Shown: piece by piece, positions 9,290 through 17,268 of the stretch
How the letters are laid out: every line of letters begins with the position of its first letter
Numbering within the stretch: position 1 is the stretch's first letter
Assembly: GCA_046330075.1 (NCBI GenBank)
Contig: JAXLTL010000003.1
Coordinates: 1-64,000, forward strand
Source: JAJTFW01 sp046330075
Lineage (GTDB): Bacteria; Bacteroidota; Bacteroidia; AKYH767-A; OLB10
Length of the DNA: 64,000 nt
Direction of reading: 5' to 3'
Translations under genes and position numbers: made by a program
Notes under the pieces: model-generated
The model's input: only the letters and a program-made list of their open reading frames with translations
Told to the model about the DNA's origin: nothing
Databases searched by the model: none

Positions 9290-11503
9290 TTATTGCCTGA
9301 TGATGGTAGAGTGGGTTTCTTTACCATCTGCTGATGTTACTCCAAGCAGATATGTTCCCGGTTCGAGCGAAGATAAATCAATTTTTGTATACTGATCAAA
9401 TGTAGTTTCTTCGTTGTTCATAACTCTTCTTCCGTTGAGATCGTAAATTTTTGCTGTGTAATGACCCGCATCCTTCATTTCGATGTGGATGAATGAACTT
9501 GCAGGAACAGGATACACAGATAACTGATCATTTGTAATCTCATCTATTCCGATTGTTGCAACCGTATAACAGGCCGACGTGTCAGTGCAGCCATTGAAAG
9601 TAATTTCTACTGCATAACTGCCCGGCTGAGAGGGAATATATTGTTGTGTGGTTGCAAACGGAATGGGTGAGTATCCGTTGTTACAGTCGAGCCATCGGTA
9701 AACTGCATTGGATTGTACAGCCTGCAGAATATACTGATTCTGGTTGACAGAAATATTCGTTGCACTGGCAAACATGATGCTTACATTGGTGGTGGTGGAG
9801 AGTCCGCAGTCGGCAGAAATAATGCATCGATAAAATGAATTATTAACATTTGTTCCGGCTCCGGTGAGCACCAGCGTACTGGTAGTGGTGTTCGAATAGA
9901 TTCCGGTGTCAAGTAAATTCGACCATACAGAACCAAAGTTAAGTCCGATTTGCCATTGATAAGTCAGATTGGATCCTGTTGCATTGACAACGAAACTCGC
10001 ATTGCCTCCCGGGCAGGTTCCGGTATTGACTGGTTGTGCATTGATGACCGGGAATGAACAGCTTCCGTATTTGCAGATGAAGGCATCATTAGCTCCGATA
10101 TTAGGGAATATTGTAGAGCTGCTGTTTGGATCCGGATAGAAATTGCCGGCGTTGAAATATCCTGCAGTCCAGAATTCATCTATTGAAGGATCCGCTGCAA
10201 TACATCTTCCGTAGTCTATCCCCACTGATCCTACGCGGTGACCAAATATATATCCTCCCGTACTATCGTATTTTGCAATAAAACCATCTCGCTGGTCAAC
10301 ACTATGGATGATCGCTGCATTACCGGAAGGATCAAGGTTGGTGCTGTCGATGAAGGATCCGGATACATAAATATTTCCGTTGGGATGAATGGCGATGCTT
10401 GCAACAAGGTCGGCGAGGTTTGATCCAAAGCGGTTTGCCCAATTAAGAGTTCCGTCAACAGCATCCAGCTCCAGAAGAAATATATCCGTGCTGCCATTGG
10501 ATATCAGATTCAAGGTGTCGATGGAAGGATCAAAGTCAACAATGTTGTTAAAAGTACCGGTGGCGATCAGATGATACCCGCGAACATCCAACGCGAGTAG
10601 ATTGTCAGTTCCTGCTCCGCCAAAAGTTCTCAGCCATCCGAAGTTTCCGGCATTGTCAAATTTTGCAAGATAGCAATCAGCAAGACCATTGGATACAACC
10701 TGTCCTGCAGGGTCCAGATTAATGGCAGTGTTGTAATATCCACCAATGATTACATCCTGTGAGGGGGTAATAACGATGCTTCTGGCATAGTCGCTGGCCG
10801 CACCCTTCATGGTGTTGCACCATTGAAAGGCGCCTGAGCTGTCAAGCTTTAATAAATACCCTTCAAACTGATAGGAGGCAAATACGGAATTATATACCAT
10901 GAAAGTGCCGGCGCCGGGATCCATATCCAAAGAGTCGCTGCTGAATTCGCCGGAAACATAAATGTTATTGGAAGCGTCAGTTGCTACACCGTAAGCATAA
11001 TCGGTGTTTAAGTCGCCGAATGTTTTTGTCCACAGGTAGTTTCCATTGGCATCAAACTTTGAGATGAAAAAATCTGTGCCTGAAACAGCAGTAATGGAAT
11101 TGGTTGTTGTTCCGGGATCGAAGTCTACTGTGGAGGAAAAATATCCGGTGACTATAATATTTCCAGCTGCATCAATGGAATGCGAATTGATACGGTCGGT
11201 TCCAGTTCCCCCAAAGGTGAGTCCCCATTGGTAGGAGCCCGACGAGTTTAACTTTATCAGGAAACAATCCGAGCTGCCCGTTGCCGTTTTGGAAGTGTAT
11301 CCACTGCCCGGATCCAGGTCAATAGTACCATCAAATCGTCCACTGAGCAGTACATTTCCGCTCTGATCGGTTTTCATGCATTCAGGATATTCATTACCTG
11401 TACCGGAGAGAGAACCTGACCATTTGTACGCGGCAACAATCTGGCTGAAACTTTGGTTGCCGAACAATAGTGTTGCCATCAGGATGAATAGAAATTTTTT
11501 CAT
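9290..11503 (-). CDS. SBBP-type beta-propeller and Ig-like T9SS cargo protein
   Basis: 737 residues with signal peptide MKKFLFILMATLLFGNQSFS. About seven repeats of 58-62 residues carry SBBP-like cores (GNVLLSG, GNIIVTG, NNIYVSG, GNIYVSG) preceded by FGGTGTD-type turns, suggesting a seven-bladed propeller over residues 20-470. LDPGSG/FDPGTT motifs between strands are typical. An Ig-like domain follows (about 485-570, opening CPGGNASFVVNA). Residues 660-737 are a type A T9SS sorting domain (VYPVPASSFIHIEM through LEPGTYLLGV). The ligand is unknown. A near-consensus TAAACTTG lies upstream at 11529-11536. A terminator follows the gene. Confidence 0.88.
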   Translation of the reverse strand: MKKFLFILMATLLFGNQSFSQIVAAYKWSGSLSGTGNEYPECMKTDQSGNVLLSGRFDGTIDLDPGSGYTSKTATGSSDCFLIKLNSSGSYQWGLTFGGTGTDRINSHSIDAAGNIIVTGYFSSTVDFDPGTTTNSITAVSGTDFFISKFDANGNYLWTKTFGDLNTDYAYGVATDASNNIYVSGEFSSDSLDMDPGAGTFMVYNSVFASYQFEGYLLKLDSSGAFQWCNTMKGAASDYARSIVITPSQDVIIGGYYNTAINLDPAGQVVSNGLADCYLAKFDNAGNFGWLRTFGGAGTDNLLALDVRGYHLIATGTFNNIVDFDPSIDTLNLISNGSTDIFLLELDAVDGTLNWANRFGSNLADLVASIAIHPNGNIYVSGSFIDSTNLDPSGNAAIIHSVDQRDGFIAKYDSTGGYIFGHRVGSVGIDYGRCIAADPSIDEFWTAGYFNAGNFYPDPNSSSTIFPNIGANDAFICKYGSCSFPVINAQPVNTGTCPGGNASFVVNATGSNLTYQWQIGLNFGSVWSNLLDTGIYSNTTTSTLVLTGAGTNVNNSFYRCIISADCGLSTTTNVSIMFASATNISVNQNQYILQAVQSNAVYRWLDCNNGYSPIPFATTQQYIPSQPGSYAVEITFNGCTDTSACYTVATIGIDEITNDQLSVYPVPASSFIHIEMKDAGHYTAKIYDLNGRRVMNNEETTFDQYTKIDLSSLEPGTYLLGVTSADGKETHSTIIRQ

Positions 11504-11528
11504 TTTTGGGTTGGGTTAATTTGCTGTA

Positions 11529-11536
11529 CAAGTTTA
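11529..11536 (-). promoter_or_regulatory. Near-consensus -7 element of the SBBP gene
   Basis: Minus-strand TAAACTTG, one mismatch from TAnnTTTG, 26 bp before the start codon. No -33 element was confirmed. Confidence 0.35.
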
Positions 11537-11560
11537 CAGAATCGGCGGCGTATTTAAAAT

Positions 11561-11587
11561 AAAAAAGCCGGGAGTTTTATCCCGGCT
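11561..11587 (-). terminator. Terminator of the 357-residue T9SS gene
   Basis: AGCCGGGA pairs with TCCCGGCT (11566-11573 with 11580-11587) over a 6-nt loop; on the minus strand six T residues follow. Confidence 0.9.
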
Positions 11588-11605
11588 GACTAAAAGTAGG
11601 GTTAT

Positions 11606-12679
11606 TTAGTCTCTGATGAGACGTTGCGTAAAGCTGCCTTCTTCAGTTGTCATCCGTACGATATAAATACCTGCCGGAAGTTGTTCAACGGAAACAGTAT
11701 GTCCTGCTGCAATGCTTTCACCTCCGGTGGTTTCTTTCCAAATTTCTGTTCCCTGTCCGTCGATGATAGTCAGTGTTATTGTTCCCTGTACAGGCCGCAG
11801 CGGCTTTAATGTGAAACGTTCGTGTGCTGGATTGGGGTAAATACTGATAAGCCCGGCTTCAGTTTGTGGCTTGAAGATTCCGGTTGTGTTCCCCCGGTTT
11901 AGCTGACAATACGTTTCATATTGGGTTCCGTTGTCATCCGTAATGGTATCGTAGGTCATCGTGAGCCGTTCTATGGCCATGCCGTTAACTATCTGGACCC
12001 AGGTGTACATGGTTTTAATGTCGGTGCCGATGGTTGGCGGAAAGGGCATGCCTGTAAACAGTGTCGAGTCGGTGAGTACCTGACGGTATTTCAGACGCAG
12101 GCAATTGGAGAATGCCGCGCCCGGAAGCTGAAGTGTGCCGTAACCATCAGCTATCATGGATTGAGTACCGAAGCGATAGATTTCCATCGACATGCCTCCT
12201 CCGCTGATGATCATGCTTCCTGAAAGACTGTCTGTAGCTGTAGAGCCAAAGGAAACCGGGAAATCAAAAATTGTTTGCGGATTGGAGTTGACAAAGGCTA
12301 CGCTGTTTCCTCCGTCGTTTTGTGCATTGCCGTCGTAGGTTACCTGCGCATTGTTTTTTGTCTGATACATATAGGCTGTATCGGCGTTTGTGTTGTCGAT
12401 GACTTCGATGCCGATATTAGACGAGGGGAATTGTGTGGCAAAAGGAGTGGAGACGGCAGGAAGATAATGGTGTGTGTAGGTGTCGCCGGTCAGATTCAGT
12501 GTGGAGAAGTTCCAGGTTTGCGCAGGACCGGATGAGCCTGGCTGTATGTTGGAGATATTGGCCAGTTCAAACTGCAGCGTCGTGCCTGCCGGATAATAAT
12601 TGGTGGATTGAATGACAGGCTGTGCCTGGAGGTAACCTGTCGCTAATGCAGACAGCATAAAGAATAGTTTTTTCATCAT
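11606..12679 (-). CDS. Secreted T9SS cargo protein of unknown function
   Basis: 357 residues from the ATG at 12679 (MMKKLFFMLSALATGYLQAQ signal peptide). A longer frame reaches 12760, but a TAnnTTTG element lies at 12698-12705 inside that extension and the signal peptide begins at 12679, so the short start is preferred. The middle 250 residues are beta-rich with no recognised family. They contain repeated QPGSSGPAQTWNFS-like stretches seen in uncharacterised Bacteroidota secreted proteins. The C-terminus is a type A T9SS sorting domain (SIYPNPAHERFTL through LPAGIYIVRM). It is the first gene before the DUF92/porin pair but has its own promoter and terminator. Confidence 0.85.
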   Translation of the reverse strand: MMKKLFFMLSALATGYLQAQPVIQSTNYYPAGTTLQFELANISNIQPGSSGPAQTWNFSTLNLTGDTYTHHYLPAVSTPFATQFPSSNIGIEVIDNTNADTAYMYQTKNNAQVTYDGNAQNDGGNSVAFVNSNPQTIFDFPVSFGSTATDSLSGSMIISGGGMSMEIYRFGTQSMIADGYGTLQLPGAAFSNCLRLKYRQVLTDSTLFTGMPFPPTIGTDIKTMYTWVQIVNGMAIERLTMTYDTITDDNGTQYETYCQLNRGNTTGIFKPQTEAGLISIYPNPAHERFTLKPLRPVQGTITLTIIDGQGTEIWKETTGGESIAAGHTVSVEQLPAGIYIVRMTTEEGSFTQRLIRD

Positions 12680-12697
12680 AGTTGTTTTTTGGAGCAG

Positions 12698-12705
12698 CAA
12701 AACTA
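12698..12705 (-). promoter_or_regulatory. Candidate -7 element upstream of the 12679 start
   Basis: Minus-strand TAGTTTTG, an exact TAnnTTTG match, 18 bp before the ATG at 12679. Its position rules against the start at 12760. No TTG is seen at -33. Confidence 0.55.
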
Positions 12706-12835
12706 TGTCGGAGAGCTGCCTGAGAAAAGATGATAAATACTGAAGCGATGGCAAGGGCAACCGGAATGTAGCAGATAAATTGCTGATCCGTAAAAATCAG
12801 TTGATAGATTGGTGGAGTAAAAAAAGTTGCTGATA

Positions 12836-13606
12836 TCAGGCAACGAAATAAAAAATTACCGTCGTGATGAGATTGCTTAAAAGGTTGACGAAATCATTTG
12901 TAACAAATGATAATCCCCGTTCGTCAGAGTAGGTTTTCGATGTATCGACCCATTCTCCCGACTCCTGGTCGAGGTATTTTTTCTGGAACTGACTCCCCAG
13001 AAAAGTGTCAAGCAACATACCGGTTATTCCTGCGGCAAAAACCAGCAGATATTTTGAAATGAATCCGAATATAAAATTGGTCATTACAGCCATGATGGCT
13101 GCTCCGGTGATTCCGGCCATTGTCCCGCTGAAGCTCATGCCTCCGGAAACGCCCGGACTCACTTTCCTTAACCTGAAGGGGTCAAACGTAAATCCGCCCA
13201 GTCGGGTACCGGTTTCTGACGACCAGGTGTCTGCTGTTGAAACTGAAATACTAACAGCCATGCATATGAGAAAATAGTAGTCGCTGGTGATGGCATACAG
13301 TAAAGCGGCAATTCCGTAAATGCCTCCGTTGCTCCAGACCTGTACTGCATCCCGCGGGCGACTGCTTTTATGATCAGATCGTACAGGACTTTCAGGTTTA
13401 ATCCTGCCGGTTAAAATACTTCCGGCGAGAAAGATGACCAGGGGCCAGATGGCGTTGAATCCTGCACAGCTGATGATGAGCAGTCCTAAAACAACAGCGC
13501 TGACGGTTCCTGAAACCGTCAGCGCTTTGAATTTATGAACCAGAAATATAAATAAGGCTGTGCAAAGGACAACCATTAGGAAGAAAGACAGATCGGGCAT
13601 TTTCAT
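12836..13606 (-). CDS. DUF92/TMEM19-family integral membrane protein
   Basis: 256 residues from the ATG at 13606 (MKMPDLSFFLM). The family signature is clear: SVSTADTWSSETGTRLGG, then VSPGVSGGMSFSGT, and GMLLDTFLGSQFQ near the C-terminus. About six or seven hydrophobic segments span the protein. Bacterial DUF92 proteins are uncharacterised; plant relatives include the VTE6 prenyl-phosphate kinase, so a polyprenyl- or phytyl-phosphate role is only a possibility. A frame starting at 13633 exists, but the near-consensus element TACCTTCG (minus strand, 13622-13629) would overlap it. It lies 33 bp downstream of the porin gene. Confidence 0.88.
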   Translation of the reverse strand: MKMPDLSFFLMVVLCTALFIFLVHKFKALTVSGTVSAVVLGLLIISCAGFNAIWPLVIFLAGSILTGRIKPESPVRSDHKSSRPRDAVQVWSNGGIYGIAALLYAITSDYYFLICMAVSISVSTADTWSSETGTRLGGFTFDPFRLRKVSPGVSGGMSFSGTMAGITGAAIMAVMTNFIFGFISKYLLVFAAGITGMLLDTFLGSQFQKKYLDQESGEWVDTSKTYSDERGLSFVTNDFVNLLSNLITTVIFYFVA

Positions 13607-13621
13607 TGTGCACAGGCACAA

Positions 13622-13629
13622 CGAAGGTA
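13622..13629 (-). promoter_or_regulatory. Near-consensus -7 element of the DUF92 gene
   Basis: Minus-strand TACCTTCG, one mismatch from TAnnTTTG, 15 bp before the ATG at 13606. It suggests DUF92 can be transcribed apart from the porin gene. Confidence 0.4.
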
Positions 13630-13639
13630 TCAACTTCTT

Positions 13640-14890
13640 TTAGAAGTTAATCTGGGCCTGTAAACGAAGCAGACTTCCTTCCTGCAGATTATCCTGCTTT
13701 TTATAATCTTCGAACCGGCGGGAGGAGATGGTGTACATGGCGGTAAATTCAAATTGTTTTACAGGTTGCCATTCAATACCCACTTCGTATTCTTCTACAT
13801 GGTAACTTCTCGCGTCCAGTTCATGTTTCTTTCCGCCTTTGTAGTATTGCCAGCGTGCAAACGGAATGATGATCTGTTTTTTCAGGTTGGTTTTATAGGA
13901 TACAATTACGTAGCCACCGTGCAGGTCCTTGGTTTCAATGGAGTCTGTTGCCGGATTGAATTCCGGTCCTTTGCCCATATTGTATTCTGCCTGGATACCG
14001 AAGGGCTTTGGGTAAAGAATAAAAGAGCCGGCTACGCGTTCATCGGTATATTGAAACCGTTCTGCACCTTTCACACCCGCACTCAGCTGATCGGTTCCTA
14101 CAATATATCGGCCCGTATACCCCTGAACGGATGCTTCGATGATCTGACTGCCGATCGCCACCGGATAGGTGAGGCGGGCTACGATGTGACGGTTGTTGTT
14201 AAGATCCGGTTTATTGGCGGTTTGGCCGTTGAAGGTACCGATGCCCAGTACTCCATAATCGCCCGAACCTTTTAATCCTTCCGAAACGAGTTCGTGAAAG
14301 AGCTTGCGGACTTTCGTTGGTGCCCAATAGAAGAATACACCAAGGTCGCGCTCGTTGGAAAATGCTGAGTTGATGGCATCGTCGCGGTCGAGGGGTAAGC
14401 GGTTTTGACTGCTTTGAAGGTTTTCAAATCCGAACGGAATTTTGCTTTGTCCGACACGGAAACGGAATTCGTTATTCTTATCAACGCCAAGGTCAAAATA
14501 GGCATCCCGGATCTGGGCAAAGTTCAGCGAGTTGGATGATACCGAACTGGCAAAGTCAGGTTGTAAGTAAAAGTACACCTGATTGGAGATCTGTCCTGAC
14601 CATACTACGCGGGCACGACGAAGAAAAAAGCCGCCGTTATCACCAATGCTTTTATCACATTGTTCGCATTTTAAATCGGGATTGGTTTCCAGCAGCCTGT
14701 TGTATCTGATCTGCATGTATCCGCGCAGGGAGAAGGTTTCATACCATTTTTTAGGAGTTTCCTTCTTTACGGTGTCCGCGTTGGTTTGTCCAAAGGCGGT
14801 TTGACCATACAGGAAGAGGCTGACGATGATTAAAAGCACGCGCCGGGTGTTTAACACCATGTTTTTTTTAGCAGGTAGCATTGTGCTCAT
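13640..14890 (-). CDS. OprO/OprP-type phosphate-selective porin
   Basis: 416 residues. An N-terminal extension precedes the signal peptide MVLNTRRVLLIIVSLFLYGQ (from residue 11), so translation may begin at the ATG at 14860 rather than 14890. The mature part resembles the phosphate-selective porin O/P family: FSLRGYMQIRYNR, FFLRRARVVWSGQI, FYLQPDFASS, FRVGQSKIPFGFENLQ and a final beta-strand ending in phenylalanine (LRLQAQINF), the outer-membrane barrel signal. A 16- to 18-stranded barrel is expected. A CEQCDK pair near residue 60 is unusual for a porin. Phosphate selectivity cannot be confirmed from sequence; other anions are possible. Confidence 0.85.
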   Translation of the reverse strand: MSTMLPAKKNMVLNTRRVLLIIVSLFLYGQTAFGQTNADTVKKETPKKWYETFSLRGYMQIRYNRLLETNPDLKCEQCDKSIGDNGGFFLRRARVVWSGQISNQVYFYLQPDFASSVSSNSLNFAQIRDAYFDLGVDKNNEFRFRVGQSKIPFGFENLQSSQNRLPLDRDDAINSAFSNERDLGVFFYWAPTKVRKLFHELVSEGLKGSGDYGVLGIGTFNGQTANKPDLNNNRHIVARLTYPVAIGSQIIEASVQGYTGRYIVGTDQLSAGVKGAERFQYTDERVAGSFILYPKPFGIQAEYNMGKGPEFNPATDSIETKDLHGGYVIVSYKTNLKKQIIIPFARWQYYKGGKKHELDARSYHVEEYEVGIEWQPVKQFEFTAMYTISSRRFEDYKKQDNLQEGSLLRLQAQINF

Positions 14891-15214
14891 GTGATTGAAC
14901 GTTTAGGTTTCTGGTAGGTTTAATGTTCTATTGATCTTTTAGTAATAATCCTGTTTTTCAGTACCTTGTTGGACCCATTGCTGAACCAACAATCTATTCA
15001 GATGATGTAACCGTTTCAGAATTATTAAGGCAAAGAACATAACATTAGATTAATGATTTAATAATAAAGGTCAGGTATAATGATAATTTAAAGTTCCGCT
15101 CCTTTTCTTAATATAAACTTAACATTGGAGGCTTGACAATTTCCTTTCAACTATATCAATTGCGGATGTTAAATAAGCCTCAGGCTGCGGGCTTCACGCC
15201 TCAGCCATAAACAC
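14891..15214. other. AT-rich intergenic region upstream of the porin gene
   Basis: About 320 bp, strongly AT-rich between 14930 and 15170. No TAnnTTTG element was found in good position for the porin. No ORF, tRNA or recognised riboswitch is seen. The stretch presumably holds the porin promoter and regulatory sites. Confidence 0.5.
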
Positions 15215-15257
15215 AAAGGCGCCCCGTAATGACCATTGGTCATTACGGGGCGCCTTT
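15215..15257 (-). terminator. Perfect 20-bp hairpin downstream of the thiolase gene
   Basis: Bases 15215-15234 pair without mismatch with 15238-15257 around a 3-nt loop (core GGCGCCCCGTAATGACC). It lies 12 bp after the thiolase stop. The minus strand continues TGTGTTTAT, a weak U-tract. A transcription terminator or mRNA 3'-end stabiliser is the likely role. Confidence 0.8.
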
Positions 15258-15269
15258 GAAAAAAACTTC

Positions 15270-16454
15270 TTACAGATCCAGATTCTCGAAGATTCCGGCG
15301 GCACCTTGTCCGGTTCCAACGCACATGGTAACCATGCCATATTTTTGCTTTCGGGCCTTCAGTTCGTTCATCACCTGAACAGTCAGCTTGCCGCCGGTGC
15401 AACCAAGCGGGTGCCCAAGCGCTATGGCCCCTCCGTTAACGTTCACCTTGTTGGCGTCAATGCCGAGTTCGCGAATGACCGCCAGACTCTGTGAAGCAAA
15501 GGCTTCATTGAGTTCGATAAGATCAATATCATTAAGTTGAAGACCGGTTTGTTTTAATACAGCCGGAATTGCTTTCACCGGACCAATACCCATGATACGG
15601 GGTTCCACTCCGGCTACAGCATACCCTGCAAAACGCATGCGTGGAGTTAAACCTAACTCTTTTACCATACGCTCCGACATCACAAGAACAAACGCGGCGC
15701 CATCACTCGTTTGGGAAGAATTGCCTGCAGTGACCGAACCCTTCGCATCAAAAACCGGTTTTAGCTGAAGCAAACGATCCAGTGAAGTATCCGCTCTCGC
15801 ACCTTCGTCAGTGTCGACAATATATTCGCGGGTTTGTTTTTTTTCATTGGCATCCAGGAACGTTTCACGAATGTGGATCGGAACAATCTGATCTTTGAAT
15901 TTACCGGATTGAATGGCGGCAACGGCTTTCTGATGAGATTGCAACGAAAACTGATCCTGATCTTCACGGCTTACTTTAAAATCGCGGGCAACAGCTTCTG
16001 CGGTTAAACCCATGCCCCAGTAATAGTCGGGATGTTCCCTAGCAACTTCGTAGTTGGGAACTATTCTCCAGCCTCCAAATGGAATCGGACTCATCGATTC
16101 TGCGCCTCCTGCAATAATACACTCTGCCAGGCCGGCCTGAATTTTCGCAGCTGCAATAGCAATGGTTTCAAGTCCTGAAGCACAATAACGGTTTACAGTC
16201 ATGCCGGGAACCTTGTCTGTATTTAATCCTGACAAAGCTACCATACGTCCCATGTTCAGGCCTTGTTCTGCTTCAGGGGTAGCGTTACCTACAATAACAT
16301 CATCAATGCGCTCCTTGTCGAGTTGAGGTACGTCTTCAATCAGGTGTTTAATTACAGATGTAGCCAGATCATCGGGACGTGTGAAACGAAACATTCCGCG
16401 CGGCGCTTTACCAACGGCCGTACGAAATCCGGTTACTATATATGCTGTAGACAT
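15270..16454 (-). CDS. fadA: Acetyl-CoA acyltransferase (FadA-like thiolase)
   Basis: 394 residues, the usual thiolase length. It cleaves 3-ketoacyl-CoA to acetyl-CoA and a shortened acyl-CoA. The active site is complete: nucleophile Cys91 in NRYCASGLE, His348 in GHPLGCTGG and Cys378 in MCVGTGQG. The N-terminus (YIVTGFRTAVGKA) and GGAESMS loop match FadA/acetyl-CoA acetyltransferase proteins. It follows the FadN-like and MORN genes on the same strand, but a terminator separates it from the MORN gene. Degradative rather than biosynthetic function is inferred from the FadN neighbour. Confidence 0.94.
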   Translation of the reverse strand: MSTAYIVTGFRTAVGKAPRGMFRFTRPDDLATSVIKHLIEDVPQLDKERIDDVIVGNATPEAEQGLNMGRMVALSGLNTDKVPGMTVNRYCASGLETIAIAAAKIQAGLAECIIAGGAESMSPIPFGGWRIVPNYEVAREHPDYYWGMGLTAEAVARDFKVSREDQDQFSLQSHQKAVAAIQSGKFKDQIVPIHIRETFLDANEKKQTREYIVDTDEGARADTSLDRLLQLKPVFDAKGSVTAGNSSQTSDGAAFVLVMSERMVKELGLTPRMRFAGYAVAGVEPRIMGIGPVKAIPAVLKQTGLQLNDIDLIELNEAFASQSLAVIRELGIDANKVNVNGGAIALGHPLGCTGGKLTVQVMNELKARKQKYGMVTMCVGTGQGAAGIFENLDL

Positions 16455-16540
16455 AGCAGAGTTTTTTTCCTCTTACGAAAGTAAGGAGATAAGGTGCGGT
16501 TTATACAAGAAAAAATAAATGGAATCCGATAGTTTTTCAC

Positions 16541-16567
16541 AAAAAAAATCCCGCTGTTGCGGGATTT
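16541..16567 (-). terminator. Terminator of the MORN-repeat gene
   Basis: AAATCCCGC (16546-16554) pairs with GCGGGATTT (16559-16567) over a TGTT loop; eight T residues follow on the minus strand. Confidence 0.9.
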
Positions 16568-16575
16568 CTGAATTT

Positions 16576-17232
16576 CTATTTTTTGGTAGTGTCTGCAGGA
16601 GCAGTTGGAGTGCCGGGAGCAGGAGGCGTACCACCCTTCGCAGAATCTCCGGGAGCACCTTTTCCGCCTTTTTTCTTGGCATCAGCGGCTTTCTTGGCTT
16701 CAGCAGCCTTCTTGGCTTCTTCAGCAGCAGCTTTCACATCAACCCCGTCTTTATATACGTTTGAACTGGTTAACTGCCCTTTACGGTTAAATGTTCTCCA
16801 CTCACCATCGCGCTTGTTGTTTTTGTAAAAACCTTCAGCGGCTACTTCACCATCTTCATAGTATTTGGTCCACTTACCTTCTTTTTTATTGGCAAGATAT
16901 TCTCCTTCCTGTTTGATCTGACCGGAGTAATAATACCGCTTGTAGACACCTTCTTTAATACCATTCTGATATTCTACTTCTTCCATCACTTTTCCATACG
17001 GATAAAAGCGGCGGCTCATGCCGTGACGTTTATCGTTTACATATTCAACTTCACTGATCAGGTCTCCAGGCTGACTATAAGTGCGCCAAACACCTTGCTT
17101 TTGTCCTAACTCATCGGTTTTATTCCGATGCTTTTCCTTGCCTGGCGCGTATTTAGGCTTCTCTTCCGTTTGTGCTGAAACAAGCAGTGGCAATGCAAAC
17201 AGAAAGAGGATCAGGGTACACCAACGTTTCAT
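16576..17232 (-). CDS. Exported MORN-repeat protein with Ala/Lys-rich tail
   Basis: 218 residues beginning with signal peptide MKRWCTLILFLFALPLLVSA. Residues 35-165 hold five or six MORN-type repeats of about 22-24 residues (GVWRTYSQPGDLISEVEYVN, KEGKWTKYYEDGEVAAEGFY, RDGEWRTFNRKGQ). These are often annotated YwqK-like antitoxin repeats, though nothing here suggests a toxin-antitoxin pair. The tail (about 170-218) is a low-complexity run of KKAAEAKK units followed by Gly/Pro/Thr-rich sequence. It lies between fadN- and fadA-type genes, 36 bp after the former, but its role there is unknown. It is probably periplasmic. Confidence 0.85.
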   Translation of the reverse strand: MKRWCTLILFLFALPLLVSAQTEEKPKYAPGKEKHRNKTDELGQKQGVWRTYSQPGDLISEVEYVNDKRHGMSRRFYPYGKVMEEVEYQNGIKEGVYKRYYYSGQIKQEGEYLANKKEGKWTKYYEDGEVAAEGFYKNNKRDGEWRTFNRKGQLTSSNVYKDGVDVKAAAEEAKKAAEAKKAADAKKKGGKGAPGDSAKGGTPPAPGTPTAPADTTKK

Positions 17233-17268
17233 ACGGGTCTGATTTGTGTGGCTAAAGTAATAACTAAT

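Noticed and set aside
12680..12760. 27-residue N-terminal extension of the gene at 11606
   Set aside because: A TAnnTTTG promoter lies inside it and the signal peptide starts at 12679.
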